A stretch of DNA of 64,000 bases from Exophiala sp. HKRS030 (taxonomy: Eukaryota; Ascomycota; Eurotiomycetes; Chaetothyriales; Herpotrichiellaceae). Made by a program: the position numbers and the translations under genes. The stretch is from contig JAHWDD010000011.1 in the NCBI GenBank assembly GCA_023897205.1, positions 599,653 through 663,652 of the forward strand, given 5' to 3'. This document shows, piece after piece, positions 43,211-53,450 of this stretch. The notes under the pieces were generated by a model. The model was given only the letters and a program-made list of their open reading frames with translations, did no database searches and was not told the origin of the DNA. The first letter of the stretch is position 1. Each line of letters opens with the position of its first letter.

Positions 43211-45050
43211 ATGTTCCGGATTTGGAGCTCGAGAGCTTTTCCAGCAAGGAGTTCTCGCCAGCGTTTCGTTGTCCTTGTTCACCCTAAGGCTTCGCTAAGC
43301 ACAGGCGGTGCATACTCAATACCCAAGCCCTATAACGAACCGAACGTAGGTCAAGTCACTCACTGCGAAGAGTAGCAGGCACTAATTCAATCTTAGAAAC
43401 AATATGCGGCAAATTCGCCGGAGCGCGCAGCCCTAGACGGCGCTCTCAGTGACCTCAAGAGCAAACTACCTCTTCAGACACCGAGATGGAGTCATGGGCA
43501 AGTAAATTCTTGGGAAGGCAAGACGGCAAGCGTGCCTGTTCCTTCGAAGCACACCCAGTCATTTTCTGATTACCCATGCTTGACGGCAACCGATGTCACG
43601 CATGCCATTGAAGATGCTCTGGCAGCCAAGGAGGCATGGCAAGACATGCCCTTTACGTATCGAGCGGCTATTTTCCTCAGAGCAGCTGAGCTGATTACCA
43701 CGAAGTACCGCTACGAGATTACGGCTGCGACGATGCTTGGTCAAGGGAAGAATGCCTGGCAAGCGGAAATCGATGCTGCGGCGGAGCTCGCCGATTTCTT
43801 CAGATTCAACGTTGCAATTGCCCAGAAAATCTATGAGAAGCAGCCTACGCTCGGTACCCCTGGACACCATACGTAAGTTTATGATTTTAATGTCTCGTCT
43901 GGCGATGAAAGCTTACGGGTTTAGTCGCAATGACTACCGCCCCTTGGAAGGTTTCGTCTATGCGATATCGCCTTTTAACTTTACAGCCATTGGTGGTAAC
44001 CTTGTGTCGGTACCTGCTATAATGGGCAATGTAGTTCTCTGGAAACCATCTCCCAGCAACGTCTATGCTAGCAGCATTGTTTACCGGATTCTCTTGGAAG
44101 CGGGATTGCCTCCGAACGTTGTCCAGTTCTTGACCGGAGATGCGGAACTCATTACAAACACCATCTTCGAGCACTGTAATTTCGCAGCATTGCACTTCAC
44201 TGGCTCTTCGAATGTTTTCCGATCTCTGTTTGCCAAAGCTGCCCAAGGCGTGGTGACCCACACGTTCCGAGAATATCCTAGGATGGTGGGCGAGACATCC
44301 GGTAAGAACTTCCATCTAGTGCATTCGTCGGCCGACATTAGCAGCGCGGTGAGGCATACCATCCGGGCAGCATTCGAATACGCTGGTCAGAAATGCTCGG
44401 CATGTTCCAGACTTTACTTGCCTCAAAGCAGAGCGCAGGCATTTTTGAACGTCATGAAGGAGGAAATGCAGCTGGTCACCGTTGGTCAGCCGGAGGATTA
44501 CAGCGCTTTCCTTGGCCCCGTCATCAATCAACAAAGCTTCCAAAAAATCAGTCAGGCGATTGATGAAGCGAACAAAGACCCCGACATCGAATGCGTTATT
44601 GGAGGCACATACGACGGAAGCGAAGGCTACTTTATCCAGCCTACTATGTACGTCGCGCGTAAACCAGACCATTGGCTCTTCAACCGCGAGCTCTTCGGCC
44701 CAGTCCTTGGAGTTTACATCTACCCAGACGATCACTTTGAAGAACTTCTCACAGACATCGACCAGCAAGGCGGTGGTCTGGCGCTGACGGGTGCGATTTT
44801 TGCCCGCGACCAGCGCATTGTCGAACTCGCTGAGCGTAAATTGCGATACGCGGCTGGTAATCTGTACGTTAATTGCAAGACAACCGCAGCTCTTATAGGG
44901 CAGCAGACATTCGGTGGAAGCAGGAGCAGCGGTACGAATGATAAGGCCGGCAGTGAAAATTTATTGATGCGTTTCGTCTCACCCAGAACTCTGAAAGAGG
45001 AGTTCGGCCCGCTAGACACAGTTCTGTATCCAAGTAATAGTCGAAGATAA
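43211..45050 (+). CDS. Delta1-pyrroline-5-carboxylate (L-glutamate semialdehyde) dehydrogenase, mitochondrial
   Basis: An ALDH-superfamily enzyme of 578 residues that oxidises P5C/glutamate semialdehyde to glutamate with NAD+. Three exons: 43211-43345, 43397-43872, 43925-45050; phases fit. Exon 1 was recovered by hand and encodes an Arg/Ser-rich mitochondrial presequence (MFRIWSSRAFPARSSRQRF) then STGGAYSIPKPYNEPN, a conserved start of fungal P5CDHs. The NAD site region reads FTGSSNVFRSLF, the general base is in MVGETSGKNFH and the catalytic Cys is in AGQKCSACSR. QQTFGGSRSSGTNDKAG is the conserved C-terminal loop. Corresponds in function to Aspergillus prnC. Proline dehydrogenase follows in the same direction 458 bases downstream. 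Confidence 0.95.
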
Positions 45051-45508
45051 TTCGTATGAGGACATCAACCGTATCAGTCTGCTGCTCTTGCGGGATTAGA
45101 CCCGAAGCATCTTATGATGTAGTGAGTATTCTACGGCAGATTAGAAGGTCGGTCTTTCCTCAGATTGGAGGCATTGCCTCTTCGTTCGCTTCTTCTACCT
45201 ATAAAACCGATTTCCACCAATCCGTCATCTCGGCGGGAGAATGTGAAACAGTGTTCGGGCGCAGGTAGATCTTCGCAGGAGTAACTCCGACAGTACAAGC
45301 GTTCCTCGGGCATCGGTTAGTACGGCTGTACAGCCGGCCCAATAGGCAGAGAAGCCGAGCGAACCCCTAGGGACGTAATTGGTGGGTGGAAGGCACGGAT
45401 AAATTTCAGTGTTACGCGCTCGATGCGGTATACATTGATTTGAGGCTGGCGTTGGCAACAACTGCCAACAGCAGCTCAAATGTCGCTTCGAATATAGATT
45501 GGCCAAAC
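45051..45508. other. Intergenic region
   Basis: 458 bases between P5C dehydrogenase and proline dehydrogenase. The proline dehydrogenase frame is open from 45386, so a start upstream of 45509 is possible, but those codons are not family-like. Confidence 0.45.
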
Positions 45509-47122
45509 ATGTACGCAATGTCAATCACAGGCTTCGTAGGCTGCAGACCTGCCTTTGCCCATCAGGCATCCAAAGTGGCGATTGCAACACCGCTTCTGTG
45601 CAGTCTCACCAGTCCTTGGAAACGATGTGTAGCTACTTTCGTGAGGGACAGGGACACGGCCACATCTACACCACTGCTGTCTTCCGAGAAAGGACTGGAT
45701 CCATCTTACACACTCCGGAAGCGACCGTTGAGAAAATTGACTTCGGCGGATCTCGTACGGTCATTGATCGTCCTCTCAGTCTCTACATTGCCGAAACCGT
45801 TGCTTCTGGCGCTGGTTGGGACTGCAAAACGGAATGCCAAATTCATAGAGCACAGCAGACTGCTGAGGTGGCTCATGAAGAAAACGTTCTATGAGCATTT
45901 TTGCATAGGGTCTTCCCAAAGCGAGATTCTCTCGAGGACAGCAGCTCTCCGCAGGATGGGTATGAGTGGGATAGTCTTGACATATGCTCGGGAAGCTCCA
46001 GCATCAGCAAACCCATACAACACCACACCTACCGTCTTAACAGACGCAGACAGCGATTTGCAGGACTGGATCACTTCGAATTTGCACACAATTCAAATGC
46101 TCACCCCCGGTGATTATATTGCATTGCGAGTAACCGGGGCAGGATCAACGGCGACTAGGCTTCTAGAGCAATACACCAAAGCATGCACGCAAGATTGTGA
46201 ATCCCCTTCGTCATCTGACAACATATCGAATGATCTCAAGCAAGCACTTGCAGTCCTCCAAGATGGACTGCGCCAGATCTGCGCCGAAGCAAAGGGGAAA
46301 GGGGTCCGTGTCTTGATCGACGCTGAAGGGTCACGTTATCAACGTGCCATTGATGACATGGCGCTCAATTTGATGGCGGAGTTCAATCGAGCCGCTGATG
46401 GTACTAGAGCCATCATATTGAACACTTACCAGCTCTATTTGAGGAAAAATATTGATAAGATCAAGCGTCACCTTCAGCATTCGGTCGAGAATAACTACAC
46501 GCTAGGGTTAAAGTTGGTAAGAGGTGCTTACATGTACGATGAAGCCGATCGTGATGTCATTCACGCCAGTAAGCAGGAGACGGATGATGCCTATGATGCA
46601 GCCGTGTCATTCTTACTGAGTAACACCACTGAAGATCCGGTAACAGTGGGAGTACAATCTAATGACTGGAAGGCTGACGTGGTACTGGCTACACATAATA
46701 GCTACAGCGTATATACCGGCTTACAGCAATACGTGTCAAAACCCGGAGTCAGAAAAAGGATACGGGGTCTCAACTTCGCGCAGCTTATGGGTATGGCGGA
46801 TGAGTTGTCATTTTCTCTTGCGGCACAGCTAGGACCACCCCGACCCAGCTCTGAGGAGGAGGCCGTTAGTAAGATGATTGGGGCTAGAAAAGGCGGTAGG
46901 GCAGGAGACGGAGCAAGGACTCCACAAAGCTCGGATTCGCCTGAGATTGGCCATCCAGAAGTGGGAGTTTACAAGTACACAGTCTGGGGCACTTTGTCTG
47001 ATTGCCTGCTGTACTTGCTTCGAAGGGCAGAAGAGAACAGTGATGCTGTGGCCAGGAGCCGTGTAACAGTATTGGCTTTATTGAAGGAGTTATCGAGGAG
47101 ATTAGTCCGTTTCGGCAGATAG
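45509..47122 (+). CDS. Proline dehydrogenase (proline oxidase), FAD, mitochondrial
   Basis: An intronless flavoenzyme of about 537 residues that oxidises L-proline to P5C and passes electrons to the respiratory chain; it corresponds in function to Aspergillus prnD. The TIM-barrel core shows VRVLIDAEGSRYQ, LNTYQLYLRKNIDKIK, LGLKLVRGAYMYDEADR, ATHNSYSVYTG, FAQLMGMADELSFSLA and the C-terminal signature YLLRRAEENSD, including the two Arg residues that bind the substrate carboxylate. The N-terminus is basic with few acids, consistent with mitochondrial import. A short Gly/Arg-rich insertion (MIGARKGGRAGDGARTPQ) lies between the FAQL motif and the C-terminal helix. Start ambiguous between Met codons at 45509 and 45518. 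Confidence 0.94.
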   Translation: MYAMSITGFVGCRPAFAHQASKVAIATPLLCSLTSPWKRCVATFVRDRDTATSTPLLSSEKGLDPSYTLRKRPLRKLTSADLVRSLIVLSVSTLPKPLLLALVGTAKRNAKFIEHSRLLRWLMKKTFYEHFCIGSSQSEILSRTAALRRMGMSGIVLTYAREAPASANPYNTTPTVLTDADSDLQDWITSNLHTIQMLTPGDYIALRVTGAGSTATRLLEQYTKACTQDCESPSSSDNISNDLKQALAVLQDGLRQICAEAKGKGVRVLIDAEGSRYQRAIDDMALNLMAEFNRAADGTRAIILNTYQLYLRKNIDKIKRHLQHSVENNYTLGLKLVRGAYMYDEADRDVIHASKQETDDAYDAAVSFLLSNTTEDPVTVGVQSNDWKADVVLATHNSYSVYTGLQQYVSKPGVRKRIRGLNFAQLMGMADELSFSLAAQLGPPRPSSEEEAVSKMIGARKGGRAGDGARTPQSSDSPEIGHPEVGVYKYTVWGTLSDCLLYLLRRAEENSDAVARSRVTVLALLKELSRRLVRFGR

Positions 47123-47209
47123 TGCTCGAAAACACCAGATGAAAAAGTAAATCAAGTGAAGTCCTTTCAAGGCCGCTCCATTTCATGCAATCTCAGCCAC
47201 TACTCATAT

Positions 47210-48180
47210 TTATGACAGTGTCGTCTGGCCATTCTTAAAGCCAAAGGTCCCCAACAAAGCACGCCTCATTCCTGTGTTGATCAAACCGCCAATACCAAAT
47301 GCTGGTATAATCCTAAGCATCCTTGTTGGGACTGCTAGGGGCAGATCTCTTCTCACCCTGGCCAATCGCGTTGAAAGAGCCAGCCGGCTCTGCCTGTTGT
47401 ACAAATCTAATGCGAGCAGATGTATGGGTGTACTGACAGACTGAACCAGAACAGGGAGCAGGAGCTGAGAAGCCCGGCTGCGGGCCTCCAGAGTGTTCAG
47501 TGATAGCGCATCTTTGACTATCGTTGGCACATCATCAAGCCGGCTCGCCACGACGGGTGGTAGCACAAAGCAAGCATGGATTGTGACGATATCGCGAAGT
47601 GTGAAGAGCAGGTAACTCGTCGACGGCACAGATCTTTTGGCCCCGGCACCGAACATCTGAGCCAAGCAAGAGTCTTTAAAAATGGTCAGGCTTGTACTGA
47701 CCGCTGAGACGCCTAGCAGCTTAACAGCTGCCGGCGATGCAGGCGCATACGCCTCAGCGGGCACCAACATTTGGATCGAATCCAAGATGTTGGCACTTGC
47801 GTATGTCCCTAAATACACGGTGAAGAGGAGTCTTGTCGTTCTCGAGGTAAGAAACTTGTGAGGAGTCCGCAATAAGGGTCGAAGATTCGTCAAAAGAAGT
47901 GGCCCCATGCGCTTTCGCTCATGTGATGCGGTGTATTGGACAACAGAGCTGCAAACCCGCTTAGATCGTGTACATTGAACCAACTATGCCCTGGGCTTTT
48001 GGGCGGTTTGCTGCCAGACCGCCCCAATCGTCTCAAGGAGTGTGGATCGGGACAGATGAAGACTTACGCATCAACAACAGCTACCAGTGGTGAGACAGCC
48101 ACAGATGCCGTAATAGCAGCGGCGACATCACACAAAAAGCGTAAAACGTGGTCCGCTGGATCCCGGGATAGCAATTGCAT
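47210..48180 (-). CDS. Conserved membrane protein of unknown function, probably mitochondrial
   Basis: A 283-residue protein in two exons (48180-48068, 47948-47210). Exon 1, MQLLSRDPADHVLRF then AAAITASVAVSPLVAVVDA, joins in phase to SVVQYTASHERKR. The body shows LRPLLRTPHKFL, FTVYLGTYASANILDS, LTIFKDSCLAQMFGAGAKRSVP, LFTLRDIVTIHACFVLPP and a final small-residue helix. The pattern of several short amphipathic helices with conserved FKD, RD and GTY..AN motifs recalls an uncharacterised fungal family I have seen predicted as mitochondrial and loosely carrier-like, but I cannot name it. It is convergent with proline dehydrogenase (87 bases apart). Because two neighbours work inside mitochondria, a role in moving proline, P5C or glutamate is a testable guess. 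Confidence 0.75.
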
Positions 48181-49495
48181 TTCAGTTCAAGATTCATCTG
48201 CAGAAAATGCTCGGTAAGGGCCACTCGCACGAAGCGTGAAGTTGTGGCCTAGAAAACTCAATACTTGCACCTCTTCGATATTCTTATGGCATCAATGCAT
48301 CATGTGCTGCTTGATAGCTGAAATAGGCAATACTCAAGTTTAAAGGGGGTCGGGTTCCCTCCCGAGTTCAAGAAACGAGTTCCACTTCCGCCCGGCCCGT
48401 TTACACGACATAGCGGCGTGCCTCAGCTAGGTAAGTGCATTATCGAGCCACACAGGTGATCTTAAATGGACAATTCTATCTGTTCACTTCCCTTTTTCAT
48501 GCGGGATGCGTCGTAACTAAGTTAATGTTTCTATCTATAAGAGGATAACTACTATAACTAAGACTTGTGTGAACGCTAAACTATCTTAAAGAAATTCACA
48601 GAGGCATGCCTAACCTTATCACAGAATAAGAGACGAAACCCTCTAGAATATTGAGTCCTAATTCAATTCTGGGCAGATATCAATATACCTTTAGCCAGAG
48701 GTTCATTCATTTCATACGCCTACCCTCTGGCGCGACAAAACCCATCGGTCCACTCTAAGGATATAAGGATAGTGGTAGGCTACGTAATGGGTAGGGTAGG
48801 GTAACTGTCATGAGTAAACAGAACAGAGAACAGATGACATCTTAAGACTTCACGCTAAGCATACTTACTAAGCATGTAAACGCTAAGAGAACTTAGGGGA
48901 ACCGCACAACTATCATAGGCTTCCCGCATAAGGAACTTCTCTTCCTTATGCTTTAAGTTCTGTAACTAAAGTACCTAGATAGGAGGACCTATTTTTATTG
49001 TGTTATTACTCTGCCTATTTCATAGGTCATTCCTAATATTTAGGATATTATTATTCACTACTAACCTATGTAACAAACTAAAAGAGTTTAATTTAAGCTT
49101 AGATAAACTATTAGGCATGTCAGATAAATTACAGAAAAAAAATTGATGAAATTCATAGTGGTCATTATAATGTAGCATTATATGTGTTTAATTACTCGAT
49201 AGGAAAAGTGAAGTGTAGAAAGCGTAAATTTTGTGTGTGGATGGATCACTCTATGGATGGTTTACCCGCTCTCTATGTTAAGACCTACATTATATGTGGA
49301 CAGGTCACCTGTCCACGGCGTAATAATGTTAGGCTTAAGCTCATAACTCATGAAAGAGACACGAAATGCACGAATACAAGTGGGAGACAAAAACACCTCG
49401 TCTCCCTAGGCTGCTGATGGCGCCATTAGGTGGTTGGCAGAGCGAAGCACAGAGAATTGTAGTTCGGCTGAGCCGATCGTTGTGAGGTGTACTCA
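48181..49495. other. AT-rich gene-free stretch, probable old repeat
   Basis: 1.3 kb, increasingly TA-rich from about 48480, with stops in all frames and a composition approaching the subtelomeric block at 54-64 kb. Likely a small RIP-affected repeat remnant. It contains a 21-bp palindrome (separate entry). No gene supported. Confidence 0.45.
49296..49316. repeat. 21-bp perfect palindrome with one-base centre
   Basis: GTGGACAGGT and its exact reverse complement ACCTGTCCAC flank a single C. Both 10-base arms match perfectly. It could be a dimeric-protein site, a hairpin, or a chance relic of a transposon end. Confidence 0.7.
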
Positions 49496-50048
49496 ATCAT
49501 TCAGCCCCTTGCGGTCGAATTCTGTTATACAAAGATTGGCATGCCGGGAAATTCACCGGTTTCGATTTTTGCGCGACAAAAATATCACGCAATACACTGA
49601 CTTGTATAACTGATTCTTCGTTAAATTTTTGACCTGAATAGCTTCGAGTCGCTTGCGACAAATAGATATTCATAGCCAATGAATGCAAGAAAGAATGTGA
49701 GCATGAAAGCAGAAAGTTACAAAGGGCTTTTGAAGGTCTCGCTGTGCCCGAGAGTGAGAAGGGGGTTAGCAGCCAAATAGGTCTCATTAACCCGTTCGCG
49801 GTCTGAAACGAAGAACAACAATTGTTTTTCTGTCCCCTTACTTGTGTTGTCGTGCATAGATCCAGCTCAAAGTATCTATGCCTGAGTCATCTTCTTTCCC
49901 GCTGTCATCCAAGTCATTCTCTATGTCGTTGGTGTCCAGGTCATTCGCTATACAGTTGTTCAACGCCGACTAAATAAACTGACATCTCGCAGTAAATAGA
50001 TTGATCCATATCAAAGAACCCACACTTGTGAAGATCCAAGTCAGAACC
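49496..50048. other. Intergenic region
   Basis: About 550 bases downstream of the membrane-protein gene at 50049. No gene or RNA feature recognised. Confidence 0.5.
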
Positions 50049-51722
50049 TCAAACGTTAAGGCGCTGCCTCTGGTTATCCTCAATGTCCACGTGTGGAATA
50101 CTTCCCCTGAACGTAGTCCCACCTACTACTCCACTCGCTTGGGGCCGATATTTTATTCTGCAATCGTTTGAACGATCGACATCTTGCTTCTCAGACGTGA
50201 GAGATCCGTCTCCGTTCACTCTGTCCAGCACCGGCCTCAATAATCTCGCTGTGAAGAGAGTGGATCCGCTACCGACGACGATTTTGTTACCGTAGATGAT
50301 TGTCGCCATAAGCACCAGTGCTTGAGCAAATGGGGGGATGCCCAGCACTAGCGCAGCATACTTCCAGTTGACATCGAGAACCTGGGCTGCAATCGGCTGC
50401 TGCTGCGAATGCACCTTAATTCTGGGTCCGAAGGCATCCATGGCCGCAAAGGCGCCTGCCGAAAACCACATGACGGTAGATTCCATCAAGTGTGGGGTGG
50501 AGTCGCTGTTGCTTGGGGCAAACGCATTGCCATCGGGATAGAGCACCCTTTGGTAGGGAAGTCCTTGGATCGAAACACCACTGAACCCAATCGCCCCGGC
50601 CATTATTTGAGCGAGATGGTCGGAGATCTGAAACACGGTATCATTGTGTTGCAACTCAGCGTTGAATACTTGGGACACGGTATTTGTGCATTTCCAAAAT
50701 CGTGGTTTCTCTCGTCCAGGAGTGTCTATACTGCTCTGAAGCGCCCACAGATGGGCACATCGTGGCCCGCATTGACCAGAACCCATATTGACACTCCCCA
50801 GCCAGGTGATGCCACCGGGCGTCTGGAGTTCGCCGATATAAAGTTCTTGAACGGGCTCATCCCCGTCCTGGATTGTGATGTTCGGCTCATCTATCTGCAC
50901 TCCGTCTGTGCTGTTACGACCGCCGTTCCCGCCAATGACGACCGTCACCTCCCGGCACGAGGCCCTGCTCGTGATGTAACGATCTGAAGTATCATAATTT
51001 AGGATGTTGGTCGTTGACATCTGGACGAAACGATACCAGAAGACGTCGGCGTCACTATCATAAAGGATCGACAGGAAGCCGCCTGCGTCTTCATCATCCT
51101 GACTTGACTCGATCGGTACAAACCCCTGGCTCATCAATCCGTAGTTCTGCGCCTGTTGGTAGTGGGACTCGCGATCAGTCTTCACTGGGCTGATGGTGGT
51201 CAGATTGGCCACAGACACCGTCCCTGGTTGGCTCATCTTGTAGTAGGGGGATACCTCGATCGAATAGGTGAGACCTAGCACCGCAGTATCGACAAGCAAG
51301 CCTATAGAAATCAACAAGTAGAACGCTGCCAAAAGTTGGACTTTGTTCGAGAAAAATCCCCCCCGGCGGGTTCGTGAGGCCCAAAGCAGGCGAAAACTGT
51401 GCATTTTCCGATCTGCCTCGTAGATCAGCTCGAACTCCTTTGGAGTGCTGTATTTCGAGGCCAAAATCCGCCACCGCACAACTTGAGCGCAACCCTCGAG
51501 CGAGTGGAACAGCACAAGATTGAGCGTCATGGAGAGCAAGACTATCAGGGTGTTAAAGCCCCTTCGCTCGTTGTTCGTCATACCTCGGTCGAGCTGTTCA
51601 AACTCGTAGAGGGTGACGACCAATAGCGAGCAAATGATGGTGGTGGCCAGTAGCCTGAGAATTCCCGACTTGAGCAACTTGTTGCGCTGTGCCCTGCGAT
51701 CGAACGTGGGCAACGGCTTCAA
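50049..51722 (-). CDS. Four-helix fungal membrane protein of unknown function
   Basis: An open frame of about 557 residues. Three hydrophobic helices near the N-terminus (LLATTIICSLLVVTLY, TLIVLLSMTLNLVLF, LLAAFYLLISIGLLVDTAVL) are followed by a loop of some 270 residues with several N-glycosylation sequons (NLT, NST, NIT) and paired cysteines, then one more helix (YAALVLGIPPFAQALVLMATIIY) and a polar tail. The layout suggests a plasma-membrane protein with a large extracellular domain; such families are common and uncharacterised in filamentous fungi. The start is uncertain: the frame's first listed codon at 51722 is TTG, the same frame stays open to about 51880 without an ATG, so an upstream exon is likely (the residues just upstream, WRRWGSRGAEPG, look coding). 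Confidence 0.65.
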   Translation of the reverse strand: MKPLPTFDRRAQRNKLLKSGILRLLATTIICSLLVVTLYEFEQLDRGMTNNERRGFNTLIVLLSMTLNLVLFHSLEGCAQVVRWRILASKYSTPKEFELIYEADRKMHSFRLLWASRTRRGGFFSNKVQLLAAFYLLISIGLLVDTAVLGLTYSIEVSPYYKMSQPGTVSVANLTTISPVKTDRESHYQQAQNYGLMSQGFVPIESSQDDEDAGGFLSILYDSDADVFWYRFVQMSTTNILNYDTSDRYITSRASCREVTVVIGGNGGRNSTDGVQIDEPNITIQDGDEPVQELYIGELQTPGGITWLGSVNMGSGQCGPRCAHLWALQSSIDTPGREKPRFWKCTNTVSQVFNAELQHNDTVFQISDHLAQIMAGAIGFSGVSIQGLPYQRVLYPDGNAFAPSNSDSTPHLMESTVMWFSAGAFAAMDAFGPRIKVHSQQQPIAAQVLDVNWKYAALVLGIPPFAQALVLMATIIYGNKIVVGSGSTLFTARLLRPVLDRVNGDGSLTSEKQDVDRSNDCRIKYRPQASGVVGGTTFRGSIPHVDIEDNQRQRLNV

Positions 51723-52774
51723 GGGCTCCTTGTCAACGAAGCTCCCCGAGGAGGACGCAGACCCCGGTTCGGCCCCTCGGGATCCCCATCTCCTCCATTG
51801 CGATGATGTTCGCTCTGGTAATCGCGCATTGTGTTGGTGTTGCAGCTCTAGATGATTCCTCAGAAATCGCCATTTATGTCCATATTAGGTGCCATGCACT
51901 TACGCAGCTTGCTATCTTGCTCACTTCCCGCCGCCTTCTGAGGACATGCCGTTTCCGTGAAATGACGCCTCATTCTGCTCTAATGAGAAACCTGCCAGCA
52001 ACAAGAGATCACATCGCTATGGAGTAGGGGGCGGAGAGACAGTGAGGGAGGAATTCAAATGTTTCTTTTTAAGCGGCCCAAAACAAGACATGACCAAGAC
52101 CCAGATTGCTATGGAACCCATCCTTTAAGACAAGATCTACCTGTTTGTCTGGTCCTAGGGGTTTGAGAACTCGTAAGGCGCCCCGTTCAGCGATTATGAC
52201 CCTATATTCGATGTGAATGGGCATCGCAAGGAACTGGGTAGTGTTCGTCTTCTGGGCGTACATCATAGTGGGTCATGGTATAAATTAGTGTAGTACGGAG
52301 TACATTTGCATGAGCCTTGACATCAAGCTTGGCCCCGAAATTCCCCACCAATGAAACCTGCACGCGTGAGACAGACACCAGACTATCCTTGCTGTTTCGT
52401 TATACATTCGTCTTTTGCGGCTATAATAAGTCATCGTGCCATTGGGTTCGCCAACGACTTTTGGTCCAGGTTCAGGTGAGCCAGAACAATCTGCATCATC
52501 AAGGTAACTATGTATCTCGGGAGCCACATTCGGTCAGCCACTCCTCACTATTTAACCAACGATGCGTAGAGGAGCCCTAAGATTTTCGCTTTTGCTAGAT
52601 CTTAAGCATAGTCTCCCTCACTCGGTTTCTTCTAGTGTGCTGGCTGTGAAACATTGACACTTTGGAGAATCGTTTCTGCTGAGAGCGCTTCTTTGCCTCG
52701 ATAGCGATACACAGGCAGAAAAACTTAGCATTCTTATTTGTATCAGACCAAAAGCATGGAGAAAGCGTTTCAAA
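51723..52774. other. Intergenic region, may hold a missed 5' exon
   Basis: 1.05 kb. The first 160 bases are probably coding for the membrane protein at 50049; further upstream nothing is recognised. Confidence 0.4.
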
Positions 52775-53450
52775 TTGGCCAGCTTCTCTCGCTTAGTAAT
52801 ATTCAAAGCAGACAACGGCAAAGTCTGCTACGGTGAGGCTGGTCTCGACTGGCAGAAGGAGTTGAAAGGCGAGTCTGTAGACACATTCGCTGGGTTAGGC
52901 CCTTTCGACCCGGGATTCAAACCCTGTGATAACAAAGCGATCATTTCAGAGATATTACTGCTCGTTGCAACAAGGCGAGAGAATTTTCGTGTTTACAAGA
53001 GACTCAGGTCCTCTTCCCGTTGGAACAAGTGCCTCTGTTCTCGGGAATTGCCTTTAACTAGCGAGTATAAGTCTCCGACTGGTGTTACCACGAAAAGGGC
53101 CCCGATTGACATGACTAGTTTGCTATCCCAACCCTCCCAGTCGTGGTTGTGAAATATGCAGGTGAGATTGGGGACTGGTGAACCGTATCGCTTCTTGTCA
53201 TACGGAGCCACTTGTTACAGATGCCTTGGCGGGACGATTTGAGAACAATCCCATTAACCCTGAGGCACACGAACTTGACATCAAAGGCGAATTGTCGGTG
53301 ATCATTGGAAAGGACGCAAAGAATGGGTCTGGAAACCAGAATCCAATCAGACTATGTGCTCGGCTTTGCCGTTAGCGACGACGTTTCTCGAGATACTGGC
53401 AGAACGCAGAGCGATCTAGGGGCCAAAACGGTCCAACGAAGTCAGTCCTT
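52775..53450 (+). pseudogene. Fumarylacetoacetate hydrolase family pseudogene
   Basis: Consecutive blocks of one FAH-family protein occur in different frames with stops. The N-terminus is intact (FSRLVIFKADNGKVCYGEAG, then DWQKELKGESVDTF). Next, VPLFSGIAFN runs into stops near 53060; IPTLPVVVKYAG follows; then FENNPINPEAHELDIKGELS and VIIGKDAKN in a second frame (about 53239-53322); and DYVLGFAVSDDVSRD in a third (about 53350-53395). The rest of the catalytic domain is absent. A living copy would cleave a C-C bond in aromatic amino acid or related catabolism. It lies just before the mutated subtelomeric block. Confidence 0.82.

Noticed and set aside
42925..43287. 120-codon plus-strand frame before P5C dehydrogenase
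   Set aside because: It overlaps the true first exon (43211-43345) in another frame; that exon splices in phase and encodes the mitochondrial presequence.
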